A stretch of DNA of 64,000 bases from Flavihumibacter profundi (GCF_020076305.1 NZ_JAIQXE010000002.1:868001-932000), one strand, 5' to 3'; counted from the first letter of the stretch, positions 17,094 to 25,375 are shown. A program made the numbers and translations. Notes: generated by a model not told the origin, from the sequence alone.

Positions 17094-17273
17094 TTAGTCA
17101 AGATAATCATCCTGTTCTTTGTCTTTGGGGCCATATTTATCAAACAAGCGATCTATCGCCCCACCGAAAATGGGGAATTTCTCTTTTGCAAAATTCTTTA
17201 TAATCTCAACAGCTTTAAATGCTTGTTCTTCAGTTAATCCTTCCGCTTTTAATTGGTCTATCAATTCTTTCAT
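17094..17273 (-). CDS. Small acidic protein, 59 residues, next to clpX
   Basis: Starts at ATG 17273 and stops with TAA at 17094. It begins MKELIDQLKAEG and continues LTEEQAFKAVEIIK, an amphipathic helical pair resembling the EQA-type turn of small helical proteins. A hydrophobic FPIFGGAIDRLF segment and a charged tail ending DDYLD follow. No signal peptide or cysteines. It starts 55 bases after the clpX stop in the same direction and is followed closely by a good terminator, so it is probably the last gene of the clpX transcript. Function is unknown. The coherent reading frame, clean start and terminator make it likely to be real. Confidence 0.7.
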   Translation of the reverse strand: MKELIDQLKAEGLTEEQAFKAVEIIKNFAKEKFPIFGGAIDRLFDKYGPKDKEQDDYLD

Positions 17274-17327
17274 ATAATTATCTATTTTCTGTTAACTGCC
17301 TGGCACTTTTACTGCACCATCCAATTC

Positions 17328-18560
17328 TTAAGCAACTTTCAGCAGGCTCATCTTGCTTTTATCGAATTTCTTTTCAGCATAATCCAGGCTAAGATGAAAC
17401 TTGGTTTCTTTGCTGGAAGGCAGTTCAAACATAGCATCGGTTAATATGCTTTCACAAATCGAACGTAGTCCGCGTGCGCCTAATTTATACTCCATCGCTT
17501 TTGAAACCATAAAGTCGAGGACATCGCTATCGATAGTCAACTCGATTCCTTCAATTTCAAAAATTTTCTTATACTGTTTGATCAGGGCATTTTTGGGTTC
17601 TGTAAGAATTGACCTCAATGTTTCGGCGTCAAGGGGATTTAAGTAAGTGACAACCGGTAAACGGCCGAGTAATTCGGGAATCAATCCGAAATGCTTAAGA
17701 TCCTGCGCATTCACAAATTGCAACAGGTTCTTTTTGGCATGTTCCTGTTGTTCTTTATTTACATTAAATCCGATAGCGTTTGTATTAACCCTGCGTGCAA
17801 TGAGTTTATCTACACCATCAAATGCACCGCCGCATATGAACAATATGTTCTGGGTATTAATTTTGATAAGTTTTTGTTCCGGGTGCTTGCGGCCGCCTTG
17901 TGGTGGCACTAATACATCAGTTCCTTCCAGGAGTTTTAAAAGTCCCTGCTGCACACCTTCGCCACTTACATCACGGGTAATAGAGGGATTATCTCCTTTC
18001 CTTGCTATCTTATCAATTTCATCAATATAAACAATGCCCCTTTCTGCTGCTGTAACGTCATAATTGCAAACCTGCAGCAGTCGGGTCAGGATGCTTTCAA
18101 CATCTTCGCCCACATAACCTGCTTCGGTAAAAACAGTAGCATCAACAATGGCAAAAGGTACATTCAGCAATTTGGCAATGGTCTTAGCCAATAATGTTTT
18201 ACCTGTTCCGGTTTCACCAACCATTACGATATTACTTTTTTCAATATCGATATCACCATCACTTATTTTTTGCTGGAGCCTTTTATAGTGGTTGTATACT
18301 GCCACTGCCAGAACTTTCTTTGCATCATCCTGGCCAATTACATACTCATCAAGAAAGCGTTTGATCTCTATTGGTTTCTTAACCGTTAATTTAAATCCTG
18401 AACCCGGAGAATCTGACCTTGTCAGTAATTCCTGTTCTATAATTTCACGAGCGTGTTCAACACAGTTCTCGCAAATATGCCCATCCTGACCTGCAATCAG
18501 GATTTTAACTTCATCCCGGCTGCGTCCGCAAAATGAACAGTGTAAAGTATTTTTAGCCAT
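17328..18560 (-). CDS. clpX: ClpX, ATPase subunit of the ClpXP protease
   Basis: A 410-residue AAA+ unfoldase. The N-terminal zinc domain has Cys 8, 11, 30 and 33. The AAA module has Walker A (GETGTGKT), the pore loop GYVGEDVE, Walker B (VYIDEIDKI), and sensor 2 in KLGARGLRS. The ClpP-docking loop carries IGF, as expected. The ATG at 18560 ([11 protein letters not shown]) was preferred over a GTG two codons upstream. It has its own promoter-like box 19 bases upstream, after the terminator that closes clpP, so clpX can be expressed apart from the two clpP genes. Confidence 0.97.
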   Translation of the reverse strand: MAKNTLHCSFCGRSRDEVKILIAGQDGHICENCVEHAREIIEQELLTRSDSPGSGFKLTVKKPIEIKRFLDEYVIGQDDAKKVLAVAVYNHYKRLQQKISDGDIDIEKSNIVMVGETGTGKTLLAKTIAKLLNVPFAIVDATVFTEAGYVGEDVESILTRLLQVCNYDVTAAERGIVYIDEIDKIARKGDNPSITRDVSGEGVQQGLLKLLEGTDVLVPPQGGRKHPEQKLIKINTQNILFICGGAFDGVDKLIARRVNTNAIGFNVNKEQQEHAKKNLLQFVNAQDLKHFGLIPELLGRLPVVTYLNPLDAETLRSILTEPKNALIKQYKKIFEIEGIELTIDSDVLDFMVSKAMEYKLGARGLRSICESILTDAMFELPSSKETKFHLSLDYAEKKFDKSKMSLLKVA

Positions 18561-18578
18561 ATGCACATTACTAGGTTA

Positions 18579-18586
18579 CAAAGGTA
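18579..18586 (-). promoter_or_regulatory. Probable -7 promoter box of clpX
   Basis: On the minus strand TACCTTTG matches TAnnTTTG exactly, 18 bases before the clpX ATG and downstream of the clpP terminator. Confidence 0.5.
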
Positions 18587-18611
18587 TCTATTCCTTTAGA
18601 TTGATGCAGAT

Positions 18612-18639
18612 AAAAAACCGCTCCGAATAGACGGAACGG
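18612..18639 (-). terminator. Terminator after the second clpP
   Basis: On the minus strand CCGTTCCG and CGGAGCGG form an 8-bp stem with one G-T pair and a 6-base loop, followed by six Ts. It lies between the clpP stop (18692) and the clpX promoter. Confidence 0.75.
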
Positions 18640-18691
18640 CATTTTACGGTGGTTTATTACGATTATTTAACCGTATAATTCCGGTTAATTG

Positions 18692-19318
18692 TTAAATTTT
18701 ATCGACAAGGTCGTCTACAATGCCATAAGTAATAGCATCTTTCGCGTCCATCCAGTAGTCGCGATCGAAATCTTTCATTATCTGGGAAAATGTTTTTCCG
18801 CAGTTTTCTGCCAGGATCCGGGCGCCCAGTTCTTTTACCCGCTTGGTTTGAATTGCCTGGATTTCCAAATCAGCACTTACACCCTGCATATATCCGCCAA
18901 GGCTTGGTTGGTGAATCATCACTTCTCCATGCGGGAATATGAATCTTCTTCCTTTTACGCCGCCACTCAGCAATATTGAACCCATTGATGCGGCCAAACC
19001 CATGCAAATTGTAGAAACCGGGCTCTTCAGCATTTTCATGGTATCATAAATAACCATGCCACTGCTTACAACACCACCCGGGCTATTGATATAAAATTTT
19101 ATTTCTTCTCCGGATTTATCGGCATCAAGAAGCAGCATTTTAGTGACAACTTCGCGTGCAGATTTGTCATCAACCGGCCCCCAGAGATAAACTGCCCTCT
19201 GGTCAAAAAAATACTTTTCCAGTTTTTTGTTGAGCATCATCAGGTCATCACGCTTATCATCCCTTGGTTTTTCTTCCTCTTCTTCGAAACGGGGAGAATA
19301 ATATTTTGAGTTGTACAT
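18692..19318 (-). CDS. clpP: ClpP serine protease subunit, second paralogue
   Basis: A 208-residue ClpP peptidase. The catalytic triad is Ser 111 (GLAASMGS), His 136 (MIHQPS) and Asp 183 (KDFDRDYW), all present. The N-terminus carries an unusual acidic stretch (EEEEEKPRDD at about residues 12-21) before the first conserved strand, longer than in E. coli ClpP after processing. It lies 57 bases downstream of the first clpP and shares its direction, so the two are probably one transcript closed by the terminator at 18.6 kb. Two diverged copies may form a mixed tetradecamer. Confidence 0.94.
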   Translation of the reverse strand: MYNSKYYSPRFEEEEEKPRDDKRDDLMMLNKKLEKYFFDQRAVYLWGPVDDKSAREVVTKMLLLDADKSGEEIKFYINSPGGVVSSGMVIYDTMKMLKSPVSTICMGLAASMGSILLSGGVKGRRFIFPHGEVMIHQPSLGGYMQGVSADLEIQAIQTKRVKELGARILAENCGKTFSQIMKDFDRDYWMDAKDAITYGIVDDLVDKI

Positions 19319-19375
19319 ATAACTTTTTGATTTTCGGAGTTTAATACAGAATTACCGGCAACAGGTTTGGGAAAT

Positions 19376-20062
19376 TTAATCCCTGTGCTCTTTCCTTGGA
19401 TTAACCAGCAGCACTTCATCAACCAGCCCGTATTCCTTGGCTTCAGTTGAAGTAAGCCAGTAATCGCGGTCACAATCTTTTTCCACCTGCTTTAATGGCT
19501 TGCCGGTATGGTGTGAAATAATATCATATAATTCCCGCTTCAGTTTCCTGATTTCATTTACAGTTATTTCGATGTCTGAAGCTTGTCCGCCTATTGCCCC
19601 GCTCGGCTGGTGCATCATAATGCGGGCATGTTTCAGCGCTGTGCGTTTCCCTTTAGTGCCTGAGCACATCAAAACAGCTCCCATTGATGCGGCCATACCA
19701 ATACAAATGGTTGCTACATCGGGGGTGATGTATTGCAGCGTATCGTACATGCCAAGTCCGGCATATACACTTCCGCCCGGACAGTTGATATACATCTGGA
19801 TGTCGCGGGTACGGTCGGTGCTTTCAAGGAAAAGCAACTGCGCAGTAACAATATTGGCTACTTCGTCATTAATTGGGTAGCCCAAAAAAATGATACGATC
19901 CATCATCAGGCGGCTGTAAACATCCATCACTGCAACATTCATTGGGCGCTCCTCAATAATATTGGGGGTGAGGTTAGTTACTTGATGCTTCTGGTAGTCA
20001 TGCAAGGTCAGGCTCGAGATGCCCCGGTGCTTGACGGCATATTTTTCAAATTCTGAACTCAT
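19376..20062 (-). CDS. clpP: ClpP serine protease subunit, first paralogue
   Basis: A 228-residue ClpP peptidase counted from ATG 20062; the frame extends 12 codons further upstream but the extra residues are not ClpP-like. The triad is Ser 126 (GMAASMGA), His 151 (MMHQPSG) and Asp 196 (KDCDRDYW), intact. It differs clearly from its downstream neighbour (for example CPGGSVYAGLG versus SPGGVVSSGMV), so this is not a recent duplication. A full TTTG / near-consensus -7 promoter lies 42 bases upstream. Its N-terminal extension of about 30 residues precedes the usual start of mature ClpP. Confidence 0.95.
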   Translation of the reverse strand: MSSEFEKYAVKHRGISSLTLHDYQKHQVTNLTPNIIEERPMNVAVMDVYSRLMMDRIIFLGYPINDEVANIVTAQLLFLESTDRTRDIQMYINCPGGSVYAGLGMYDTLQYITPDVATICIGMAASMGAVLMCSGTKGKRTALKHARIMMHQPSGAIGGQASDIEITVNEIRKLKRELYDIISHHTGKPLKQVEKDCDRDYWLTSTEAKEYGLVDEVLLVNPRKEHRD

Positions 20063-20103
20063 ATTCCGGGTTATTTTATTAAAAATAAGGTAGAACAATG
20101 GTG

Positions 20104-20135
20104 CAAATATCTTTCCAATTGAAAATCATGACAAA
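20104..20135 (-). promoter_or_regulatory. Promoter of the clpP pair
   Basis: On the minus strand TTTG (complement of 20132-20135), a 20-base spacer and GATATTTG (complement of 20104-20111) form a near-consensus promoter with one mismatch (G for T) in the -7 box. Confidence 0.6.
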
Positions 20136-20215
20136 AAACGTAAAGAATGCTGACAAAATGGGTTAATCGCGTAAGGTAATGCGCAAACCTGAGGGTGTTT
20201 CCCGGGAGCTACTAT

Positions 20216-20244
20216 AAAAAAAGGCTACCATTTTACTGGTAGCC
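20216..20244 (-). terminator. Terminator of trigger factor
   Basis: On the minus strand GGCTACCA and TGGTAGCC form an 8-bp perfect stem with a 6-base loop, followed by seven Ts. It sits 43 bases after the trigger factor stop. Confidence 0.85.
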
Positions 20245-20286
20245 CTGTATTTTACAATTCACGATTTATGGTCTTCGATTCACCTT

Positions 20287-21672
20287 TTAGTGGTGGTGGT
20301 GATGTTCTGCCTGCATTTTCTGGAAATCTTCCAGGCTAACCGGCTTTTCATCTTTCTTCACCAGGCTTTCTGCCAGGGCGAAGATCTTATCTGTCTGGAT
20401 ACGGTGGTAACTGTCTTCTACAAATTTGCGGTCTTTCATCATCCGCTCTACATAATCGTTCACCCATGGTTGCTCGATATCCAGCTGGCCCATGTTCATA
20501 TTGCCCATATAGCTGAATAACTGCGCTTTCGCGAAGTCGCGCAGGTCTTCCGGTTTAACCTCAATTTGATGGTCTTTAACCAACTGGTCAACGATCAGGG
20601 TCCATTTCAGGGAATTCACAAAAGAAGGATATTCTTTTTCAGCCTGATCTGGCGTTTTAGGTTGCTCGCCACCGCTCTGCATCCAGCGTTTCAGGAAGGA
20701 TTCAGGGAAATTGATCTCTGTTTTATCCAACAGGAAATGATAAATAGTATCATAAATCTGGTTCCGGCTTTGAGCATCCAGTTGTTCCTGGATATCTTCT
20801 TTAATAGCCTCACGGAAAGCTGCTTCATCAGCTATTTCCTTACCTGGAAAAACAGTCTTATAAAACGGTTCCTCCAAGGGGGATTTTTCAACCAGTCCAA
20901 CTTTGGTGATTGCCATATTAAAGTACTTGTCAGCGGCGGAATGGTCTTCCTTAGCAAAGCCGAGGTCTCCCAAAACCCACTCTCTTTCCTTGGCATCAAA
21001 CGCCTTGCTGAGTTGAAGGTTAATAACATCCCCATTTTTCCTGCCAACCAGGGATGGGCGGAAACCTTCAGCGAAATATTTAACCAGCAGTGAATTTTCC
21101 TTGTGGGCGCCACCTTCAATTTCCTGGCCATTGGCATCGGTTTCAGTAAATACAACATTAAGGACGTTGTCTTCACCCGTAACCATTTCCGGTTCGGTCA
21201 TATTGCCATGACGCAGTTGCAGGCGTGTGATCTCTTCATCCACCATTTCTGGGGTTACGGTTATTTTGAGGAAAGGCAGGCTGGCATTTGCCAGGTCTGC
21301 TACCTTAAAATCTGGTTTCAGGCCAACTTCAAAAGCAAAAGCATATTCATGGGGGGTATTGAAATCAAGTTGGCGGGAATCATTTTCAGGCAAGGGAAGG
21401 GGCTGGGCAAAGATTTCCAGCTTTTCATTCACCATAAAATCACTCAACTGCTTTTCTACCGTACGCAGCACTTCATCAACAAATACAGACTGGCCATGCA
21501 TTTTGCGGATCAGCCCGGAGGGTACCATGCCTTTGCGGAAGCCCGGAATATTGGCCTGTTTGCTATAGTTTTTTAAAGCTTTTTCGAAAGATGGCAAATA
21601 ATCTTCTTTTGCCACTTTTACTGTGATCTTGTCATTCAACAGACCGATATTTTCCCTCGTAACGGTTGCCAT
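20287..21672 (-). CDS. tig: Trigger factor, ribosome-associated chaperone
   Basis: A 461-residue chaperone that binds nascent chains at the ribosome exit tunnel. The N-terminal domain carries the ribosome-binding signature GFRKGMVP. The middle, normally an FKBP-like prolyl isomerase, is divergent, as is usual in Bacteroidota. The C-terminal arms are helical. The ATG at 21672 (MATVTRENIG) was chosen; the frame extends upstream without homology. The protein ends in five consecutive histidines encoded by GTG-rich sequence on the plus strand, a natural His-rich tail. It lies upstream of the clpP pair in the same direction, echoing the tig-clpP-clpX order seen in many bacteria. Confidence 0.95.
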   Translation of the reverse strand: MATVTRENIGLLNDKITVKVAKEDYLPSFEKALKNYSKQANIPGFRKGMVPSGLIRKMHGQSVFVDEVLRTVEKQLSDFMVNEKLEIFAQPLPLPENDSRQLDFNTPHEYAFAFEVGLKPDFKVADLANASLPFLKITVTPEMVDEEITRLQLRHGNMTEPEMVTGEDNVLNVVFTETDANGQEIEGGAHKENSLLVKYFAEGFRPSLVGRKNGDVINLQLSKAFDAKEREWVLGDLGFAKEDHSAADKYFNMAITKVGLVEKSPLEEPFYKTVFPGKEIADEAAFREAIKEDIQEQLDAQSRNQIYDTIYHFLLDKTEINFPESFLKRWMQSGGEQPKTPDQAEKEYPSFVNSLKWTLIVDQLVKDHQIEVKPEDLRDFAKAQLFSYMGNMNMGQLDIEQPWVNDYVERMMKDRKFVEDSYHRIQTDKIFALAESLVKKDEKPVSLEDFQKMQAEHHHHH

Positions 21673-21735
21673 ACAATGCGATTTTAATTGATACAATATG
21701 GCACAGGGGGTACCCCATGCCTCAAAATTGGGGGG

Positions 21736-21743
21736 CAAAAGTA
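21736..21743 (-). promoter_or_regulatory. Probable -7 promoter box of trigger factor
   Basis: On the minus strand TACTTTTG matches TAnnTTTG exactly, 64 bases before the trigger factor ATG, and after the stop of the universal stress protein gene's opposite end is excluded. No -33 element at proper spacing was found. Confidence 0.4.
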
Positions 21744-21768
21744 CAAAGAAAAAATCGGAATGTCGTCC

Positions 21769-22596
21769 TTAATCTTTATCCTGTAATACCAATAAGGGGA
21801 TGTTTGATTTGTAGGCCATTTCCCTTGTGTGGCTTCCGCTGACCAGGCGTTCCCACCAACTGTGTTTATGGGCTACCATTACCAGCATCTGGCTGGGTTG
21901 TTGGTTCAGGAATTCCACTAATCCGGCTTCAACGCTGGAATTTTCAAGGCTATGGTATTGGTGGTTTATTTTCTCAAGCATTGGTTCCAGCCTGACTTTA
22001 CCACTGATTTGCTCAGCACTCATAATTTCACCAGGCCGCTGGAAATTCACCACATGTAATTTGGCTCCGGGGTTACTTTTCAGCAAGCTGCCAAGGGCCT
22101 CAAGGCAGCGGGGGTTCATAGTATAGCTGAAATCTGTTGCATAGGTCAGGTTTTGCAGGGCGACATAACTGTTTTTTGCAGGGACCACTAAAACCGGGAT
22201 ATGAGATTTCCTGATAACCGCAACTGTTGTACTGCCGATGAACTTGTCGAGAGCCGTATTTTCACCCCGCATACCAATAACGATAAGCTCAGCGCCAATT
22301 TCTTTTGCCTGGTAAACGATTTCATCTGCCGGCATCCCGATGTTTACAATTGTTTTCACGGTAATACCAGTTTGCTGTTGCAGGTTCGCGGCCATTTCCC
22401 GGGCCAGCTTTTCATTGTCTTTCTGCAATTCATCCACTGAAACCATTACATACGGAACTTCACTCACTGGAGTGGGTAAAAGGTAGGCATGTAAAAGTGT
22501 TAACTCAGCCCCTAATGATTTGGCCAGGTTAGCAGCGTATAGTGCGGCCTCCCTTGAAGGCTCGGAAAAATCAGTGGCAACCAGGAAAGATTTCAT
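21769..22596 (-). CDS. Universal stress protein, two tandem Usp domains
   Basis: A 275-residue cytoplasmic protein made of two Usp domains (about 1-145 and 150-275). The first has the ATP-binding pattern G-2X-G-9X-G-S, in GMRGENTALDKFIGS, while the second has only a degenerate form around LVSGSHTREM, so only the first is likely to bind nucleotide. The ATG at 22596 was used; a TTG two codons upstream is less likely. An AT-rich perfect inverted repeat lies seven bases upstream of the start. The physiological role is unknown; Usp proteins usually accumulate under growth arrest or low oxygen. Confidence 0.9.
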   Translation of the reverse strand: MKSFLVATDFSEPSREAALYAANLAKSLGAELTLLHAYLLPTPVSEVPYVMVSVDELQKDNEKLAREMAANLQQQTGITVKTIVNIGMPADEIVYQAKEIGAELIVIGMRGENTALDKFIGSTTVAVIRKSHIPVLVVPAKNSYVALQNLTYATDFSYTMNPRCLEALGSLLKSNPGAKLHVVNFQRPGEIMSAEQISGKVRLEPMLEKINHQYHSLENSSVEAGLVEFLNQQPSQMLVMVAHKHSWWERLVSGSHTREMAYKSNIPLLVLQDKD

Positions 22597-22603
22597 ATAC
22601 AAT

Positions 22604-22622
22604 AATTTTAATGGTTAAAATT
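22604..22622. promoter_or_regulatory. AT-rich inverted repeat upstream of the universal stress protein gene
   Basis: AATTTTAA (22604-22611) and TTAAAATT (22615-22622) are perfect 8-bp arms around TGG. It lies 7 bases before the start codon, in the position of an operator or a leader hairpin. It matches no site that I know. Confidence 0.4.
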
Positions 22623-22694
22623 AATTGATCGATTGCCTTTCCGATATGATTCTCGTCATTTTTGTACATGAGAAATGCAACCTCATGAAGATTA

Positions 22695-23822
22695 TCAGAA
22701 ATTCTGGATAACCCTGATCGTTGGGGTTACATTCAGGAAGAAATCATGGAAATACAGACCGGGTTCAATGGCTGTTTTCTGCAACTGAAGGCGACCTGCA
22801 CCAAGGCGAAAGGTATTCTTGTCATAGAATTCCCCGTTTCGGTATACCAGGTAACCAAGGCTTACAATGGCGTTTAAACTGACAGGCTTCCTGGGGTCCT
22901 TTTCTTTTACCGGGCCCTGGCCATAACTCAGGGTCAGGAAATCGTTCCGGAAGGTGCTCAGGTTGCCTTCCGTATTTTTTGCAAAAAGGAAGTTCGGTTC
23001 CCATTGCAACCCGATTTCATGTTTCCATTCTTTTTCCCTGTTGCAGAGCACAAGCGTCGTTCCCAGGCCGAAGGACGGCACAAAATAATTTTTATAATTC
23101 TGGATGTTGACTGTGAACTGGAAGGATAAATAATCGCCCGGTGCACCTGCTGTTGCCCGGCGCTTGTCGGCATAAATAGTAGGATCGCCATTTAAATAAA
23201 ACGGCCCCCAGCCTGATGTTTTACCCCATTTGTTTTTCCATTTCCCGTTATAGTTAGCCAGGTAGCTGGGGATTTTTTGGTTGAGCATACCGGCATCAAA
23301 GGTTGCCAGATCTTCCAGCTTATTCAGGTAAAATATTAATCGGTAGAAGCGGGGATCATACCTGCTGATATAATGTTCCTTTGCTTTTGGGGGGTTATTG
23401 ACCACTCCAATAATATTTATGGTATCCTGTTCAATCTTGAGCGGGGCCATGTCTTCCCCCTGCCGGACAAAAACACTGCCTTGTTGTGGAAATTGTTGTA
23501 ACCGGATCTTCCGGATACCGGCTGCATTCGTCAAGTGATCGATGCGTATGGCGGCCAGGTCATCATTGACAGAATCTTTGAGCGGTGCAAAATCCTGCAG
23601 GAATATGGCCAGGATGGAGTCAATATTTTGTATGCGTGTTAAGTCATTAATATCACTGACTTCAACCTGCATTTTATTGCCTTTGCCAAGGTCCACCATA
23701 AACCTTTTGCTGAAACTAAAACTTGTTGGCAAATTAAAAGTTTCCGCTGTTTTGCCGGACTGGGCAAAAAGCTTTCCTGAGGCGCTGATCAACAGCACCA
23801 GTGCAAATAAAAAATATTTCAT
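22695..23822 (-). CDS. Exported hypothetical protein, probable outer-membrane beta-barrel
   Basis: A 375-residue protein with a clear signal peptide (cleavage after about residue 20, KLFAQ). The N-terminal 150 residues are mixed; the C-terminal half alternates hydrophobic and polar residues with many aromatic positions (LSFQFTVNIQNYKNYF, FGLGTTLVLCN, FLTLSYGQG) and ends in a strand with a terminal Phe, the usual mark of an outer-membrane barrel. I recognise no named family. It follows the anti-sigma gene after five bases and is the third gene of the sigma / anti-sigma unit, so it is probably part of an envelope-stress response or its effector. Confidence 0.75.
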   Translation of the reverse strand: MKYFLFALVLLISASGKLFAQSGKTAETFNLPTSFSFSKRFMVDLGKGNKMQVEVSDINDLTRIQNIDSILAIFLQDFAPLKDSVNDDLAAIRIDHLTNAAGIRKIRLQQFPQQGSVFVRQGEDMAPLKIEQDTINIIGVVNNPPKAKEHYISRYDPRFYRLIFYLNKLEDLATFDAGMLNQKIPSYLANYNGKWKNKWGKTSGWGPFYLNGDPTIYADKRRATAGAPGDYLSFQFTVNIQNYKNYFVPSFGLGTTLVLCNREKEWKHEIGLQWEPNFLFAKNTEGNLSTFRNDFLTLSYGQGPVKEKDPRKPVSLNAIVSLGYLVYRNGEFYDKNTFRLGAGRLQLQKTAIEPGLYFHDFFLNVTPTIRVIQNF

Positions 23823-23827
23823 GTTGA

Positions 23828-24544
23828 TTAGTTTGCTGAACTTATGTTAATCGTAAATCTTTCGGGTTTGGAGGCTGCATAAATATCATCTGCTCCTGTT
23901 TGCCCAAAATTTGGGTAAAATGTCCTATGCGGTTTTTCGTGTGCCTGGTTAGTGATCAAGTTGTTGCCGCCGGCTTCAATTTCATTCAGGTAAACGACGG
24001 CCATTTTTTTCTTTTGCCTGGCTATGGGTGCAACAGATAATAATGGCGAATCCATTTTGTTGTCATTTGCTGCGAATGGTTGTTGAGTGATCCGAATTGA
24101 GGAAATAGCCGGTGTTAATTCCATTTGTTCTATCGGGGTATTTGGTTTTTTAGCACCCGAAGCCTGGTGATTCCCGGAACTGGCTCTTTTTGTTAAAACA
24201 AGCTTATTAATGCCTTTAGCAGCAGGTTCAGGATGACCTTCGGGAACAATTGCCAGTTCCCTGGTAACCAAAGGTTCTGCGCCAGTCCTGGTTTTAGCAA
24301 CAGGCTGATCCTGATTATTGTATTCCTTTTTAAACCAGGGTATTGTAATCAATAATGCTGTGAATATTGCAGCTGCCGCCATCCATAACCAGATTTTATT
24401 ATTTTTTCTTTTCGGTTGCTCCAGCTTTGCATATAGTTTACCCCAGGCTGCACCTTTGTTATAAGAAGGCTCACCAGGCAGTTGTCCAAGCTGCTCCAGG
24501 CGACTTTGCCAACCAGCCGGATTATTGTGTTTTTTGTCTGGCAT
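23828..24544 (-). CDS. Probable membrane-bound anti-sigma factor
   Basis: A 238-residue single-pass membrane protein. The N-terminal 50 residues are cytoplasmic and polar with a WQSRLEQLG helix, residues 51-70 form the transmembrane helix (IWLWMAAAAIF), and the remaining 165 residues are low-complexity and presumably periplasmic. This layout and its position after an ECF sigma gene support an anti-sigma role, but no zinc anti-sigma motif (HxxxCxxC) is present, so the assignment rests on context. The ATG at 24544 overlaps the sigma gene by 23 bases, which suggests translational coupling. An upstream TTG at 24550 is the alternative. Confidence 0.65.
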   Translation of the reverse strand: MPDKKHNNPAGWQSRLEQLGQLPGEPSYNKGAAWGKLYAKLEQPKRKNNKIWLWMAAAAIFTALLITIPWFKKEYNNQDQPVAKTRTGAEPLVTRELAIVPEGHPEPAAKGINKLVLTKRASSGNHQASGAKKPNTPIEQMELTPAISSIRITQQPFAANDNKMDSPLLSVAPIARQKKKMAVVYLNEIEAGGNNLITNQAHEKPHRTFYPNFGQTGADDIYAASKPERFTINISSAN

Positions 24545-25076
24545 ATTCAATTCCTTTTTGTGTGATCAGTTTTTGCAACAAACCCCGGGCCTTGCTTAGT
24601 TGTGATTTTGAAGTACCCACAGAAATGCCCATCAATGCAGCAATTTCAAGGTGGTTATAACCTTCTATAATGCTCAGGTTAAAAACAGTCCTGTATCCAA
24701 CCGGTAATTGTACAACCAGGTTTAAGATTTCATCTGCTGATAAATTATTCAGGGCTTCTTCCTCAAAAGAAATATCTGCTGCTGCTGTTTCTGCGACAAT
24801 GGTAAATACCTTTTTCTTCCGCAGGAACATCAGGCATTCATTTACCATTATTTTTTTAACATAGCCAAATAATGCCGCATCTTCTTCATAAGTAAAAGCC
24901 TGTAAATTCCGGAAGAACTTGAAAAAACCATTCAGCATAAGTTCCTCGGCATCTTCCTGATTTTTGACATACCGGTAGCAGGTCACCAGCATCCTGTCTG
25001 CCATTTCATCAAACAGGCATTTCTGGGCAGCAGCGCTGCCTTTTTTTGCCTCATAAATCAATTGTCCAAGATGCAT
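24522..25076 (-). CDS. ECF RNA polymerase sigma factor
   Basis: A 184-residue sigma-70-type factor. Region 2 (about residues 20-90) includes RYVKNQEDAEELMLNGF and the aromatic patch FFKFFRNLQAF, and region 4 (about 120-175) has the helix-turn-helix HLEIAALMGISVGTSKSQLSKAR, with part of the helix YRTVFNLSIIEGY before it. Region 3 is missing, as in ECF factors. It heads a three-gene unit with an anti-sigma candidate and an outer-membrane protein. The target promoters are unknown. Sequence alone does not show that it is the PorX-associated SigP. Confidence 0.92.
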   Translation of the reverse strand: MHLGQLIYEAKKGSAAAQKCLFDEMADRMLVTCYRYVKNQEDAEELMLNGFFKFFRNLQAFTYEEDAALFGYVKKIMVNECLMFLRKKKVFTIVAETAAADISFEEEALNNLSADEILNLVVQLPVGYRTVFNLSIIEGYNHLEIAALMGISVGTSKSQLSKARGLLQKLITQKGIEYARQKTQ

Positions 25077-25158
25077 ACTTTACTGTATGGTTTTATTATA
25101 CAAGGTAAATGCGGATTGTATTGTATGGGTTGCCCGAAAAGAAAAAAATCCGGAAAAT

Positions 25159-25180
25159 AAAAAAGCTTCCCGGAGGAAGC
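25159..25180 (-). terminator. Terminator of tRNA-Leu
   Basis: On the minus strand GCTTCC and GGAAGC form a 6-bp stem around TCCG, followed by six Ts. It begins eight bases after the tRNA 3' end. Confidence 0.8.
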
Positions 25181-25187
25181 CTTTTTG

Positions 25188-25269
25188 TGCGGGCGATAGG
25201 AATCGAACCTACATGCCTTGCGGCGCCAGATCCTAAGTCTGGTGCGTCTGCCAGTTTCGCCACGCCCGC
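25188..25269 (-). tRNA. tRNA-Leu (anticodon UAG)
   Basis: An 82-base tRNA on the minus strand. The acceptor stem is GCGGGCG / CGCCCGC with discriminator A; the anticodon stem-loop is CCAGA-CTTAGGA-TCTGG, giving anticodon UAG (reads CUA and probably other CUN). A long variable arm (GCGCCGCAAGGC region) marks it as class II, as expected for leucine, and the T loop reads GTTCGATTCC. CCA is not encoded. It stands alone, not in a cluster, and is followed by a terminator. Confidence 0.95.
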
Positions 25270-25375
25270 ATTATGTTTGGCAGAAAGAATTCAGAATATC
25301 CCGGAGGTATTCTTTGACCTAAGGAGCGCAAATGTAGGGGATTTCATGAAAAAATTAAAAACAACGCCTTTTCTG

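Noticed and set aside
20287-20305. His tail of trigger factor as a vector or cloning artefact
   Set aside because: It is continuous with natural sequence, followed by a natural stop and a natural terminator 43 bases later.
20832-21576. Long reading frames opposite trigger factor
   Set aside because: They are shadows of a well-supported gene on the other strand, with no start context or recognisable motif.
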